A DNA stretch of 63,959 bases from Deltaproteobacteria bacterium (GTDB lineage Bacteria > Myxococcota > Myxococcia > Myxococcales > 40CM-4-68-19). The notes under the pieces were generated by a model that was given only the letters and a program-made list of their open reading frames with translations, did not search any database and had not been told where the DNA came from. The position numbers and the translations under genes were made by a program. The stretch lies in NCBI GenBank assembly GCA_025358085.1, contig JANYKT010000089.1, positions 1 through 63,959 on the forward strand, given 5' to 3'. This document shows positions 42,157-52,488 of this stretch, one piece after another. Every line of letters starts with the position of its first letter. Positions within the stretch are counted from its first letter, which is position 1.

Positions 42157-44355
42157 ATGGATACCTTCAGACTTGAAGTCTCCGCGGACGGCATCGCGCT
42201 GCTCACCATGGATGTGCCCGGTGAGCCGGTGAACACTTTGCGCGCCTCGTTCCAGGACGAGTTCGTCGCGATGGCAAAGCGCATCTCGGACGATTCGGCC
42301 ATTCGGGCTCTGGTGATCGTCTCGGGCAAGGCGGACAACTTCATCGTCGGCGCCGATGTGCAGATGTTGGCCGCGGCGAAGAGCCAGACCGAGGCGACGG
42401 CGCTCTCTCGCGGCGGCCAGCAGGCCATGGCGCAGCTCGAGGAGCTGGGCAAGCGCAAGCCTACGGTCGCGGCCATCCATGGGCCGGCGCTGGGCGGCGG
42501 GTTCGAACTCGCGCTCGCCTGCACCTACCGAATCGCCACCGACTCCACCAAAACGCAGCTCGGTCTGCCCGAAGTGCAGCTGGGGCTCTTGCCCGGCGCC
42601 GGCGGCACGCAGCGGCTGCCGGCGCTGATTGGTATCGCGCAGGCGCTCGACCTCATCCTCGCCGGCAAGACCGTTCGCGCGTCCAAGGCGCGAAAGCTCG
42701 GTCTGGTAGATGAGGTGGTGCCGAAGGCCATCCTCATCGAGCTCGCGCGAAAGCGGGCAGCAGAGCTCGCGTCCGGCGCCCTCCGGCCGGTGCGAACGCG
42801 GCTGAGCCTGAAGGGCGGGCTGCCGAAGATGCTTCGCTCGATGGCGGACGCCGAGGTGCTGCAAGCCGTCGCGCTCGAGGAGAATCCGGTCGGGCGGCGC
42901 ATCCTCTTTCAGCAGGCGCGCAAGGCGCTGCGCACGAAGACGCGCGGCCACTATCCGGCGCCGGAGAAGGCGCTCGAGGCGGTGCGCATCGGCATCGAGA
43001 AGGGTGCCGAGGAAGGCTATCGAGCCGAGGCCGACTTTTTCGGCGAGCTGGTGGTGAGCGAGGTGTCGCGCCGGCTGGTGGAGATCTTCTTCGCCACCAC
43101 CGCGCTGAAGAAGGACAACGGCACTGACGACTCGAGCGTGAAGGCGCTGCCGGTGCGCAAGATCGGCATGCTCGGCGCCGGCTTGATGGGAGCAGGTATC
43201 GCTTATGTCACCGCCGACGCGGGCGTGCCGGTGCGGCTCAAGGACAAGGACGACGCGGGCCTGGGACGCGGGTTCAAGCAGATCGCGGGGATTCTCGACG
43301 CCAAGGTCAAGCGCCGCCGCCTCTCGCGCCGCGAGCGCGACGACAAGCTTTCGCTGGTGACCGGCACCACCGACTACAGCGGCATGAAGACCGCCGAGGT
43401 CATCGTCGAGGCCGTGTTCGAAGACTTGAAGCTCAAGCAGGCGACAGTGCGCGAAGTCGAGCGCGAGGCGCCGGGTGCCATTTTTGCATCGAACACGTCT
43501 TCGATCCCCATCGGTCAGATCGCGTTTGGCGCCGTGCATCCCGAAAAGATTGTCGGGATGCACTTCTTTTCGCCGGTCGACAAGATGCCGCTTCTCGAGA
43601 TCATCCGCGGCCCGCGGACTTCCGCCGAGACCGTCGCGACCACCGTCGCGCTCGGCAAGAAGATGGGCAAGACCGTCATCGTGGTCAATGACGGCCCCGG
43701 CTTTTACACCAGCCGCGTGCTCGCTCCTTATGTGAACGAGGCCACCTTCATCCTGGCCGAGGGCGCGCCCGTCGAGGAGATCGACCGGGCGCTGGTGGAT
43801 TTCGGCTTTCCGGTCGGCCCGCTGCAGCTGCTCGACGAGGTCGGCATCGATGTCGGCGCCAAGGTCGCTCACATCATGCACGCGGCCTTCGGCGACCGGA
43901 TGAACCCGCCGCCCGGGTTCGACAAGGTGGTCGAGTCGGGGCGTCTCGGGCGCAAGGCGAAAAAAGGTTTCTACCTCTACGTGGACGTCGCCGGCGTAAA
44001 GCCGGTCAAGGAAAAGCTGGTCGACAAATCCGTCTATGACCTGCTGCCGGGAGGCCAGAAGCGCACCTCAATCCCAGCGAGTGAAATCGCCGAGCGCTGC
44101 GTCTTGCAGATGGTGAACGAGGCGGCGCTCTGCCTGGGCGAGAAGGTCCTGCGCTCGCCGCGCGACGGCGACATCGGCGCGGTCTTCGGCCTGGGCTTCC
44201 CGCCATTCCGTGGCGGGCCATTTCGCTATGCAGACTCGCTGGGCGCGTCGGCAGTGGTCGAGCGGCTGCGTCGCTACCAGGACCGCTTCGGCGCGCGCTT
44301 CGCGTCCGCGCCGCTGCTGGTCGAAATGGCAAAGAGTGGGGCGAAGTTCTTCTAG
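42157..44355 (+). CDS. fadJ: Fatty acid oxidation multifunctional protein, FadJ-type
   Basis: A 732-residue enzyme combining enoyl-CoA hydratase and 3-hydroxyacyl-CoA dehydrogenase, partner of the thiolase. The N-terminal crotonase domain shows IVGADVQML, GPALGGGFELALAC and the second catalytic Glu region LPEVQLGLLPGAGGTQRLP. A linker helix leads to the NAD-binding domain with IGMLGAGLMGAGIAYV, SNTSSIPI and HFFSPVDKM, then the C-terminal helical domain with GFPPFRGGPFRYAD. No separate epimerase motif is needed. Start ATG at 42157, 5 bp after fadI. Confidence 0.95.
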   Translation: MDTFRLEVSADGIALLTMDVPGEPVNTLRASFQDEFVAMAKRISDDSAIRALVIVSGKADNFIVGADVQMLAAAKSQTEATALSRGGQQAMAQLEELGKRKPTVAAIHGPALGGGFELALACTYRIATDSTKTQLGLPEVQLGLLPGAGGTQRLPALIGIAQALDLILAGKTVRASKARKLGLVDEVVPKAILIELARKRAAELASGALRPVRTRLSLKGGLPKMLRSMADAEVLQAVALEENPVGRRILFQQARKALRTKTRGHYPAPEKALEAVRIGIEKGAEEGYRAEADFFGELVVSEVSRRLVEIFFATTALKKDNGTDDSSVKALPVRKIGMLGAGLMGAGIAYVTADAGVPVRLKDKDDAGLGRGFKQIAGILDAKVKRRRLSRRERDDKLSLVTGTTDYSGMKTAEVIVEAVFEDLKLKQATVREVEREAPGAIFASNTSSIPIGQIAFGAVHPEKIVGMHFFSPVDKMPLLEIIRGPRTSAETVATTVALGKKMGKTVIVVNDGPGFYTSRVLAPYVNEATFILAEGAPVEEIDRALVDFGFPVGPLQLLDEVGIDVGAKVAHIMHAAFGDRMNPPPGFDKVVESGRLGRKAKKGFYLYVDVAGVKPVKEKLVDKSVYDLLPGGQKRTSIPASEIAERCVLQMVNEAALCLGEKVLRSPRDGDIGAVFGLGFPPFRGGPFRYADSLGASAVVERLRRYQDRFGARFASAPLLVEMAKSGAKFF

Positions 44356-44479
44356 GCACAGCCGCGCTGAGCCACGCCGCCTTGCACCTCGCGCGCGACG
44401 CCGCACCTCCTTTTGCGTTTCGGACATGCTCCCCGCTCTCGCACATGGCCTACCGCCAGACTCAGGTTAAGGTGCGTTC

Positions 44480-45757
44480 GTGCGACGCTACTGGCTGAGG
44501 AAGATTTTGCTGCCCGCCGCGCTGCTGGCCGTCGCGCTTGCTTTCGCGGGTCTCCCCGCACTCGACGATCTCTGGAACTGGTTTCACCCCTCGCCCGCCC
44601 GTCTGATGCGCGTGGATTTCACGCTCTATTACGCGTCGGCGCTGCAGGGGCTTGAGGAAGGCTGGCCCAACCTCTGGAACCTCAACGCGCAGCATGCAAT
44701 CTTCAACCGGAGCTTCCCCGGATTGTGGTGGTTCCCCAACGTCTACACGCCCGCGATGTCGCTCTTGATGGTGCCTTTCACGTACCTGCCCCTCGAGCGC
44801 GGTTACCTGATCTGGTCCTCACTCTTGCTTGCCTCGATGCTCGGCTGCGGCTGGCTGCTCGCTCCGGGTGGACGGACGCTGTGCGCGGCGCTCGTTGCCA
44901 TGGCCTTCCTGCCCTATCCGGTCACGCTCGGTCTGCTGATGGGGCAAGTGATTCCGCTGCAGATGCTGGCGGTCGCGCTCGCGTTCGTCCTTCTGGAGCG
45001 CGGGCACGAGCGCACCGCCGGCTCGCTCCTGGTGGTGATCGCGCTCAAGCCGCAGGGGCTGATCCTGGTGCCCTTCGCGCTCTTGGTCTCGGGCAGGCGC
45101 AAAGCCTTTTTTGCCTGGGCGGTGGCCATGGCTGTGGTGGGGGCGTTGGTGCTGCCGCTCATCGGGCTCGACGGTCTGCGCGCGTATCTCCTGCGGCTCG
45201 ACTATGCGCAGGCGCACCCGGACGAGTTCTGGGTGGAGTGGTCGTACAACCTCTCTCGCCGCTTCGACCAGCTGCCGGCCGCGCGCCGCTGGGTCGAACT
45301 GCTCGCGGCGGGTGTAGCGCTGTTTGCGGCCTGGCGCCATCGGGCGCGGGTCGAGTTGGTGATTGCGGCCGGGCTCGTCGGCGCGCTCCTGGCCTCGCCG
45401 TTCCTGCACCTCGACGATCTGATGCTGCTGTTCCCCGCTGGCTGGCTCCTGCTGCGCGCGGTCCCGTCCCTGTGGACGGCGCTCGGGATGCTTGCCGTCT
45501 ACGGGTTCATGCTCTCGTGCAACCATCTGGGACAGCACATCGCGGGGCGCTGGCTGCTGCTCTGCGAAGGCGTCTGGCTGGTGGCGTTGGCCTTGCTGCC
45601 ACCGGGTGCTTACGCGCCGGGCCGGGAGAGCGCAGCCAGTGCGGCCAGCGAGGGCAGCGCCGCATCCTTGGCGGAGAGCAGCGGGTCCCGGACCGGCCAG
45701 GCGATACCGATCTCCGGATCGTCCCAGCGCACGCCGATCTCGTCCTTCCCATCGTAG
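44480..45757 (+). CDS. GT87-family polyprenol-dependent glycosyltransferase
   Basis: A 425-residue integral membrane protein with about ten helices and the GT87 (DUF2029) pattern: an early [23 protein letters not shown] catalytic-loop segment with an acidic residue, then [23 protein letters not shown]. These enzymes add mannose or related sugars from polyprenyl-phosphate donors outside the membrane. Start is a GTG. The last 49 codons (from 45610) overlap the convergent rmlC gene by 148 bp and are Ser/Ala-rich, probably read-through beyond the natural domain end. Confidence 0.85.
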   Translation: MRRYWLRKILLPAALLAVALAFAGLPALDDLWNWFHPSPARLMRVDFTLYYASALQGLEEGWPNLWNLNAQHAIFNRSFPGLWWFPNVYTPAMSLLMVPFTYLPLERGYLIWSSLLLASMLGCGWLLAPGGRTLCAALVAMAFLPYPVTLGLLMGQVIPLQMLAVALAFVLLERGHERTAGSLLVVIALKPQGLILVPFALLVSGRRKAFFAWAVAMAVVGALVLPLIGLDGLRAYLLRLDYAQAHPDEFWVEWSYNLSRRFDQLPAARRWVELLAAGVALFAAWRHRARVELVIAAGLVGALLASPFLHLDDLMLLFPAGWLLLRAVPSLWTALGMLAVYGFMLSCNHLGQHIAGRWLLLCEGVWLVALALLPPGAYAPGRESAASAASEGSAASLAESSGSRTGQAIPISGSSQRTPISSFPS

Positions 45758-46161
45758 AACTCGGTGCACTTGTATTCGATCTCGGCCGTCTCGCTGAGCA
45801 CGCAGAAGCCGTGCGCGAAACCCTTGGGCACGAAGAGCTGGCGGAGGTTGTCCGCCGAGAGCGTCGCCGAGACCCAGCGGCCAAACGTCCTGGACCCCGG
45901 CCGGATGTCGACAGCGACGTCGAAGATTTCGCCCTGCAGCGCGCGGACCAGCTTGCCTTGGGGTCGTGCCCGTTGCGCATGCAGTCCGCGGAGGGTGCCG
46001 CGGACCGACCGCGAGTGGTTGTCCTGCACGAAGCTGCCTGGGATCCCCGCTTCGCGGTACTTGCGCTCGTGCCAGCTCTCGAGGAAAAAACCGCGGGCGT
46101 CGCGATGAACGTCAGGCTCGATGACCAGCACGCCCTCGAGTTCCGTCTTGATGAAATTCAT
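45610..46161 (-). CDS. rmlC: dTDP-4-dehydrorhamnose 3,5-epimerase
   Basis: A 183-residue cupin epimerase in the dTDP-L-rhamnose pathway. RmlC signature segments are clear: [36 protein letters not shown] (His catalytic region), [20 protein letters not shown], and [13 protein letters not shown] followed by EYKCTEFYD. The ATG at 46161 overlaps the response regulator stop codon, so rmlC is translated from the two-component operon; none of rmlA, rmlB or rmlD is nearby. It converges with the GT87 gene with a long overlap. Confidence 0.95.
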   Translation of the reverse strand: MNFIKTELEGVLVIEPDVHRDARGFFLESWHERKYREAGIPGSFVQDNHSRSVRGTLRGLHAQRARPQGKLVRALQGEIFDVAVDIRPGSRTFGRWVSATLSADNLRQLFVPKGFAHGFCVLSETAEIEYKCTEFYDGKDEIGVRWDDPEIGIAWPVRDPLLSAKDAALPSLAALAALSRPGA

Positions 46162-46838
46162 CGTTCGAACCGATACCCGTGCCCGCGGACGGTGACGAAG
46201 TGGCGCGGCACTTCCGCGTCGTCCTCGAGCTTGACTCGCAGGGATCGGACGAAATTATCCACCGTGCGAGGCGTGCCCTCATACTCTGCTCCCCAGCAGC
46301 GGGCAAGGATGTCTTCCCGCGACAGCGCGCGCCCGCCGGATTGCAAAAACAGGCGCAGAACCTTGAACTCCTGCGGGCTCAGGTCGACGCCCTTCCCCTG
46401 GCGTTGCACCGTCTGGGCATCGAGGTTCGCCTCGTTGTCGCCGAAGCGCACCGCGGAGGTTGGTTCCGCCCGCGGAGGGCGCCGGCGCAGGAGGGCCTCC
46501 ACCCGCGCCAGGAGCTCCCCCAGCCCGAAGGGCTTGGTGAGGTAATCGTCGGCCCCGATCCGAAGGCCGAGGATCTTGTCGCTCTCCATTCCCTTGGCCG
46601 TGAGCATCAGCACCGAGACGGTAGAGCCCCGCCGGCGCAGCTCCTTGAGCACGTCGTAGCCGTTGCGACCCGGCAGCATGACGTCGAGGACGACGAGGTC
46701 CACCGCCGGATCGAGCGCGAGCTGCAGGCCCTCCTCGCCGTCCTGCGCCAGGTCCACCGAGTGGCCCTCCTTGCGCAGGTTGAGGCGCACGCCCAGCGCG
46801 ATGGCCCTGTCGTCTTCGATGACAAGAATCTTTCCCAT
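46158..46838 (-). CDS. OmpR/PhoB-family response regulator
   Basis: A 226-residue regulator: receiver domain with the acidic pocket Glu8/Asp9, phosphorylated Asp52 (VVLDVMLPG), conserved Thr and Lys (MLTAKG, LTKPFG), and a winged-helix DNA-binding domain ending RGHGYRFER. Partner of the histidine kinase encoded 3 bp upstream, and its gene overlaps rmlC (ATGA). It probably regulates cell-envelope or polysaccharide genes; autoregulation is likely but no operator was identified. Confidence 0.95.
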   Translation of the reverse strand: MGKILVIEDDRAIALGVRLNLRKEGHSVDLAQDGEEGLQLALDPAVDLVVLDVMLPGRNGYDVLKELRRRGSTVSVLMLTAKGMESDKILGLRIGADDYLTKPFGLGELLARVEALLRRRPPRAEPTSAVRFGDNEANLDAQTVQRQGKGVDLSPQEFKVLRLFLQSGGRALSREDILARCWGAEYEGTPRTVDNFVRSLRVKLEDDAEVPRHFVTVRGHGYRFER

Positions 46839-46841
46839 GAT

Positions 46842-48455
46842 CTAGTCCGGACCTTGCGGGATGACGACGCGGAAGGTGCTGCCTTTGCCGAGGCGGCTGT
46901 CCAATTCGATGCGTCCGCCATGGGCCTCGACGATGCGCTTGGAGATGGCGAGCCCGAGGCCGGTTCCCTCGGTGTTGCGCGAGAGCAGATCGTCGGCGCG
47001 ATAGAAGCGCTCAAAGATCTTCTTCCGGTCCTGGGGCCGTACGCCTGGGCCGTTGTCCTCCACCTCGATGGCGACACCGGCGCCTTTTCGCCTCGCCCGC
47101 AGGCGAATGCGCTTCTCGTCGCCGGTGTACTTGACCGCGTTGTGCAGCAGGTTCAGCACCACCTGAGCCATGGCGTCACGATCGATGGATACCTCCGGCA
47201 AATCCGGCTCGAGTTCGGTCTCGTAGGTGGCGCGCAGCTGCTGCGCGCGGAAGATTTCGCCGACGCGCTCGAGCAGGCGCGGGACCTGCGTGACCTCGCG
47301 GTGGAGGATCTTGCGGCCGCTCTCCAGCCGCGACCAGTCGAGCAGCTTCTCCACCAGATTCGAGAGGCGCTCGGCCTCACTGCTGAGGATGTCGAGGCAC
47401 TCCTGCACCTCTTCCGGGCTCTCGGCACGACCCTCCTTCAGCGTCTCGGCAAAGAGGCGCACGGAGGTCAGCGGCGTGCGCAGCTCGTGCGAGATGTTGG
47501 CGACGAAGTCGGTCTTGAGCCGGGAGAGCTTCATGCCGCGGCGCATCTCGCGGATGGTCAAGCCGAAGCCGACGCCGATGCCGCTGTAGAGCAGGCCCAG
47601 CGCGAGGATGTACCAGGTGCGGTTTCTGAACGCGAGAGCTGCAGCGGGGTCGTCGCCGGAGATCTCGGCGGCAAGCGCGAAGCCCTCGAACGGAGGCTGC
47701 AGCGCAAGGCGCGCGATGGTCGAGGCAGGATCTGCGGTGGGGGTGACGTCGGCGACCATCCGGCGGAACGCGGTCAGGCCACCCGGCAGCTCGCGGGGCG
47801 GGACCAGCCGGAAGGTGGCGCCGTCGCGCGGGAACCGCTCCCGTGCCAGCCGGCCGATCTCGACTGCGATGCGCGCGAAGTCCAACTGCGCTGTTACCGT
47901 GCGCTCGCCGACCCGTTTGGCGACGCGGACCAGTGCATAGGCGCGCCGCTCTCCAAAGGCGTCGCTGCTCACGAAGAGGTGGCCGCCCAGGGGCAGGTTG
48001 GCCGCGCGGCGACTGGCTTCCAGAAGCGTGGGATCGGCGGCGGTCGCTGCGTCGTTGAGGGGCCGCACGACGCTGACGAGCGGATCCTGGGCGCCGCCAG
48101 GAATCGTTTGGGTTGCCTCGCGGGCGGCCCCGGATTGGGCGACGCCTGCCGTTGCTTCCACCTTGGCGGCCACGCCCGTTGCATTGCTGCTGACTGGCTC
48201 GTCTTCGCTCGGCAGGTCTCGTTGCGGCGTGGCAGCCACAACTCGGGCCGCTTCGTCGAGACGATCGGTGAGGTCGTGCTGCAGCGCGAGCAGCCGGCCC
48301 TGGTAGTCGTCGGTCAGGCGGCGCTCGACCGTGGCGCGCTCATTCGCCACGACGACCACGCCGAAGGCCACCAGCGCCACGCTGGGCAGAAGCATTCCGC
48401 AGAGCAGCCAGACGAAGGCCCTCCGGAACTCGGTCGGCTCGGAAGACCCTGCCAT
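46842..48455 (-). CDS. Membrane sensor histidine kinase
   Basis: A 537-residue sensor with two membrane helices (about 15-36 and 280-300) and a periplasmic sensor domain of about 240 residues with no recognised fold. The kinase core has the phospho-acceptor His323 in NISHELRTPL, N-box LNLLHNAVKYTG, G1 box VEDNGPGVRP and G2 box GTGLGLAISKRIVEAHGG. The start ATG at 48455 has AGGAGG closely upstream. Located upstream of its response regulator in the same operon. Confidence 0.95.
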   Translation of the reverse strand: MAGSSEPTEFRRAFVWLLCGMLLPSVALVAFGVVVVANERATVERRLTDDYQGRLLALQHDLTDRLDEAARVVAATPQRDLPSEDEPVSSNATGVAAKVEATAGVAQSGAAREATQTIPGGAQDPLVSVVRPLNDAATAADPTLLEASRRAANLPLGGHLFVSSDAFGERRAYALVRVAKRVGERTVTAQLDFARIAVEIGRLARERFPRDGATFRLVPPRELPGGLTAFRRMVADVTPTADPASTIARLALQPPFEGFALAAEISGDDPAAALAFRNRTWYILALGLLYSGIGVGFGLTIREMRRGMKLSRLKTDFVANISHELRTPLTSVRLFAETLKEGRAESPEEVQECLDILSSEAERLSNLVEKLLDWSRLESGRKILHREVTQVPRLLERVGEIFRAQQLRATYETELEPDLPEVSIDRDAMAQVVLNLLHNAVKYTGDEKRIRLRARRKGAGVAIEVEDNGPGVRPQDRKKIFERFYRADDLLSRNTEGTGLGLAISKRIVEAHGGRIELDSRLGKGSTFRVVIPQGPD

Positions 48456-48499
48456 TCGCCTCCTCTTACCACCGCCCTTGATGTAACGTGCGCGCCGCA

Positions 48500-48805
48500 A
48501 TGGCGAAGAAAAGCAGCACAAATCGCATCTCCGACAGCGGCCCAGTTGCCCGCAAGCAGGCCTCGCCCGGCGCGCAGCCGTCGGCAGCTTTGGCGCGCGT
48601 TCGTCTCGCCCTCGCCGTTGGGAACGTTCGCGGAGCCCGTTCTCTCGCCCGCGAGATCGTTACCGCCGGGCCCGACAGCGAGCGCCCCGAGGCGTCGAGG
48701 ATTCTCGAGCGCACCGGGCCGGATCGGCGCGCGGTCATCGACACCCTTTGCGTCATCGGCCTGATCTTTTTTGCTGCCTGGGCCGGCATTTTTCGAGCGC
48801 ACTGA
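48500..48805 (+). CDS. Small tail-anchored membrane protein
   Basis: A 101-residue basic, Ala/Arg-rich protein (start ATG 48500; an upstream GTG at 48488 is possible) with a single C-terminal hydrophobic helix VIDTLCVIGLIFFAAWAGIF, suggesting a tail anchor. It is divergent from the histidine kinase gene. Middle helix LALAVGNVRGARSLAREIV resembles a TPR-like half. Function not recognised. Confidence 0.6.
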   Translation: MAKKSSTNRISDSGPVARKQASPGAQPSAALARVRLALAVGNVRGARSLAREIVTAGPDSERPEASRILERTGPDRRAVIDTLCVIGLIFFAAWAGIFRAH

Positions 48806-48855
48806 GTTTCACGCGCCCCGAAGCCCGATGTTTTGGACCCCCTCGTGAGCGAGCG

Positions 48856-51800
48856 TCAGCTCCTCGCCGCCTGCGCTGTGTCGAGCGGCGAAGCGGATTT
48901 TTCTCCCGGCTCCGGATGGCAGCGGCGAAGAAAGCCGCAGCCCAGTTCGCGACATTTGTCAGGGCCGATGCCAGGCCAAGATCCGGTGCGCCCGCCGTCC
49001 AGAATGGCGCGCCCCGCGTCGAGCAATTGCTTTCGGATGATCGCGAGCCCGGCTGCGTCGGCTGCGGCGCGCTCGGCGAACGGCGCGCCCGGAGTGCGCA
49101 GGAAGACGACGCCGGTGCGCACCGGCAACGCCCCCTGCACCAGCTCATGCGCGGCGAGCGCATAGGCATCAAGCTGGCGCGCGTAGTGCTTGACGTCGCG
49201 GGAGCGCGACAGTTTGTAATCCACGACCGTGGCCACGCCATCGTCGAGAAGCAGCGCATCGAGCTGGCCGCGCAGCAGCACTTCGGGACCGTCGTTGTCG
49301 GGCAAGAGCTGCAGCACGAAGGGAAGCTCGCGCTGGAGACGATCCCGCTTTGCGCGCGCCATCCGCTGACCGAGAGGGGTGTCGAGAAAGCCCGCCGCCG
49401 CATCGACGATGCCGACGAGCGCCAGCGGATCGTGGCCTTCGAGGAGGAGCAGCCGGTTCAGCTCCTCGCGGCGCGTTTGAGCAGGGAGGCCGAGCGGAAT
49501 CATTTCCAGCAACCGATGCGCGAGCGTGCCGAGAGCCGTGGGAGGTGCGCCTTCCAGGGAACTATCGCGGTCCGGTTCGGGGTCGGGGCGCTCCTCGAGC
49601 CGCAGTTCGTGCAAGAGCTGGTAGCGGCGCGGACACGCCATCGCGTCCGCGAGTTGCGTGACCGGAACCGAGACCGTCGCGCGGGCCGCCCCACTTACGC
49701 CAGGCAGTCCGGTTCCAAGCGATCCGGCGACGAGTGCGCGCGCCTCGAGCGACGACGGCGCGGCCCGGGCCTCGAGCACCGCCTGGAGGAGCTGCGGAGC
49801 GCTGTCAATGGCCGCTCTTTGCGAGAGTGCGGCGGGAACTTTGGCGCCTCCATCCGGCAGGATCCGCAACAGCCCGCGCTCCGTAGCCGTGGCGCAGACC
49901 TTGTCGATCCAGCCCCTCCAGCTCTCGGCCCGGCCAGCCTTCCGTCCAGAGAGGATGACGAGATCGCGCGCGCGCGTGACCGCGACATAGAGCAGCCGCC
50001 GGCTCTGCGCGGCCTCGCGCTCGGTCTTGCGCTCCTTCACCGAAGTGCCGTGCGATCCCCAGCGGCGCTGGCCATCCACCCCGCGCGTCTTGACCGCAAG
50101 GCCCAACTCGGCTTCGAGCAGAACGTTCACCGCGGTCGATTGCGTGGAGCGTGTAGCGCACTCCGGCACGCAGACCACCGGAAACTCGAGGCCCTTGGCC
50201 GCGTGGACTGTAAGGATGCGCACCGCGTGAGGGTCCCGCTCTTCGACGACGGCCGCATCAGACTCTCCGTCTTCCTCGTCGCGCAGGTCCTGCATGCGCT
50301 GGAGAAAACTGCGGACGCTGCCCCCTTGCAGCTCGTGCGCGCGAGCTTGTCCGATCAGCTTGTCGATGTTGGCCGCGGCCTGCTCGCCGTAGAGGCCTCC
50401 CGCGCATGCGGCCACGAAGTCGGTCTCGACCAGCACCGCTTCCAGCAGTTCGGCCGGGCCCAGGCGATCGACCTCGCGCTGGAGCTGCGCGAGCAGGCGC
50501 GCCAGGCGTTGCACTGCCTCAAGGTCGTCGGCCGCCAAGGCTTGACCGGCTTGACCGGCTTGACCGGCTTGATAAGACGCAGAATCAGAGAGCGACCCGC
50601 GGCTAAGGCCGCGGCCCCGCGCGAGGAGGACCAGACCGTCGTCGGAGACCGGACCGAGCGGCGATCGCAGGACGGTGGCGAGCGCGAGCGTGTCGTTCGG
50701 GTCGATGGTGAGGGCGAGGAGGGAGACCAGGTCGACCACCTCGCGCGCCTGGTGGAACCCGCGCCCCCGGAAGATGAGGTGGGGAATGCGCCGCGCCAGG
50801 AGCGCGCGGCGGAAGGCCTCGACGTTGGTGAAGCGGCGCAAGAGGATGGCGATGTCGCCGCCACGCACTGGGCGTCCGACCTCGTCGTCGTAGATCTGCA
50901 CGACTGAATCGGGGGCGAGCAATGCGGCGATGCGGCGCGCGACGGCCTCAGCCTCGGCTTCCACACCGGGCCCCGTGATGTCGAGCAGCTCGACGCAGGC
51001 GCCCGGCTTGCCGTGGGGGCGGAAGGCCGTCAGAGCGTCCTGGTCTGCGCGGAAAGGGGTGTCGAACGGGCGATCGTGTGCGGCCAGCGCTTCGGTGAAG
51101 AGCAAGTTTGCGAACTCGACCAGGGCGGGCCGCGAGCGCCGGGAGTCGCGCAGCACATGGGAAATGGCTCCGCCGTCGAGGAGACGAGCGGCGAACGCCT
51201 GCGCACCTGCCACGTCAGCTCCGCGGAACTCGTAGATGGATTGCTTGCGATCGCCGACGATGACCAGCTCTTGCGCCCCGGTGAGGGTGTCAAACAGCTC
51301 CAGCTGCGTGCGGCTCGTGTCCTGGAATTCGTCCACCAGCACCACGCCGAAGCGCGCTCGTTCGTGGCGTCGCACGGTCTCGTCCTGGACGAGCAGATCC
51401 CGCGCGAGGCGGGTGAGGTCGTCGAAGTCGAGCGCCGCCGCGCGCGCCTTGGCCGCGCGGTAGCGGTCCACTGCGAGGCGGGTGAGCAGCGCCAAATCGC
51501 GCGCAAGTCCGCAGGCGCGAACAGAAGCGTCGGCCTCGAGCAGCACGTCGAATGCAAGAGCCGCGACCCCGATGGCGTCGGGCAGTAGCCCGCTGCCGCG
51601 CTTGAGCAAGCGCGCGCAGGTCAGGCGCAAAATCGGCCACGAGACCGCAACCGCTCCGGGCTGCGCGGAAGCAAGCGCCGCGCGTCCTCGCAGGGTGAAC
51701 TCCGCCTGCGCCTCGGCCGCCAGAAGCCCCGCCGCACCGGCGCGCCCGCGCTCGCGTAGCGCTTGATCGAGCGCGGCCATTGCGACGGTCACCGCCTCCT

Positions 51801-52488
51801 TCGCCTGTGCGAAGATCTCCTGCGCGGAGGCCGCCTGGAGTCCCTGCGTGCTCTCGACCAGATCGCCTGCGTCGCGACCCGTCTCGCCGAGCGCAGCGAC
51901 CAGCAAGCGAAGCTCATCGGCGAGACCGCTGCCGAACCTCTTGGTGCCGCGGAAACCGAACTCCGTGCAGAGCCGCTGCGCAGCAAGAGCAGCGTCCAGA
52001 CCCAGGCGGCCCTCGAGCGAATGGAGCGCCGCGTCCTCGCAGGCCTGCCGCAACAGGCGAGGGCCGTCCGCCTCATCGAGCAGCGCAAAGGAAGGATCGA
52101 CGCCGGCCTCGGCCGCGTGACGCCGGAGGATCTGCGCGCACAGACCGTGGATGGTGCCGACTTGCGCGAGGCCCAGGGCCCGCCGCACGTCCCGCCAATG
52201 AGCCGCGTCGGGTGGCTCGCGACCAAGCGCGGTGCAGCTCGCGAGCAGGTCAGGCTCGTTGCAGCGGCCCTGGGCCAGTTCGTCCACGCGCTCTCGCAGC
52301 CGGCCCTGCAGCTCGGCGGCAGCCTTTTCTGTGAAGGTCACCGCGCAAAGACGCGCCGGCAAGAGTGGCTCGGCGCGGCCCACGCCGCCGAGCAAGTGCA
52401 GGCAGAGCGTCACCAGGCTGTGGGTCTTGCCCGTTCCTGCCCCGGCCTGCACTACAGCGCTCCGCTGGAGAAACCACAATTCAGACAC
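48856..52488 (-). CDS. addA: AddA-like UvrD-family helicase with C-terminal nuclease
   Basis: A 1210-residue superfamily 1A helicase that with its partner should process double-strand ends for recombination. The GTG at 52488 gives an N terminus with Walker A QAGAGTGKT (15-22), then AVTFTEKAA, Walker B VVLVDEFQDTSRTQLEL, GDRKQSIYEFRGA, and motif V/VI with VHAAKGLEFPVVCVPE and LLYVAVTRARDLVILSG. A C-terminal PD-(D/E)XK nuclease module contains RGQLDALLLDD and TVVDYKLS. It overlaps the addB-like gene by 8 bp. Symbol given by similarity in architecture; exact orthology needs comparison. Confidence 0.88.
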   Translation of the reverse strand: MSELWFLQRSAVVQAGAGTGKTHSLVTLCLHLLGGVGRAEPLLPARLCAVTFTEKAAAELQGRLRERVDELAQGRCNEPDLLASCTALGREPPDAAHWRDVRRALGLAQVGTIHGLCAQILRRHAAEAGVDPSFALLDEADGPRLLRQACEDAALHSLEGRLGLDAALAAQRLCTEFGFRGTKRFGSGLADELRLLVAALGETGRDAGDLVESTQGLQAASAQEIFAQAKEAVTVAMAALDQALRERGRAGAAGLLAAEAQAEFTLRGRAALASAQPGAVAVSWPILRLTCARLLKRGSGLLPDAIGVAALAFDVLLEADASVRACGLARDLALLTRLAVDRYRAAKARAAALDFDDLTRLARDLLVQDETVRRHERARFGVVLVDEFQDTSRTQLELFDTLTGAQELVIVGDRKQSIYEFRGADVAGAQAFAARLLDGGAISHVLRDSRRSRPALVEFANLLFTEALAAHDRPFDTPFRADQDALTAFRPHGKPGACVELLDITGPGVEAEAEAVARRIAALLAPDSVVQIYDDEVGRPVRGGDIAILLRRFTNVEAFRRALLARRIPHLIFRGRGFHQAREVVDLVSLLALTIDPNDTLALATVLRSPLGPVSDDGLVLLARGRGLSRGSLSDSASYQAGQAGQAGQALAADDLEAVQRLARLLAQLQREVDRLGPAELLEAVLVETDFVAACAGGLYGEQAAANIDKLIGQARAHELQGGSVRSFLQRMQDLRDEEDGESDAAVVEERDPHAVRILTVHAAKGLEFPVVCVPECATRSTQSTAVNVLLEAELGLAVKTRGVDGQRRWGSHGTSVKERKTEREAAQSRRLLYVAVTRARDLVILSGRKAGRAESWRGWIDKVCATATERGLLRILPDGGAKVPAALSQRAAIDSAPQLLQAVLEARAAPSSLEARALVAGSLGTGLPGVSGAARATVSVPVTQLADAMACPRRYQLLHELRLEERPDPEPDRDSSLEGAPPTALGTLAHRLLEMIPLGLPAQTRREELNRLLLLEGHDPLALVGIVDAAAGFLDTPLGQRMARAKRDRLQRELPFVLQLLPDNDGPEVLLRGQLDALLLDDGVATVVDYKLSRSRDVKHYARQLDAYALAAHELVQGALPVRTGVVFLRTPGAPFAERAAADAAGLAIIRKQLLDAGRAILDGGRTGSWPGIGPDKCRELGCGFLRRCHPEPGEKSASPLDTAQAARS

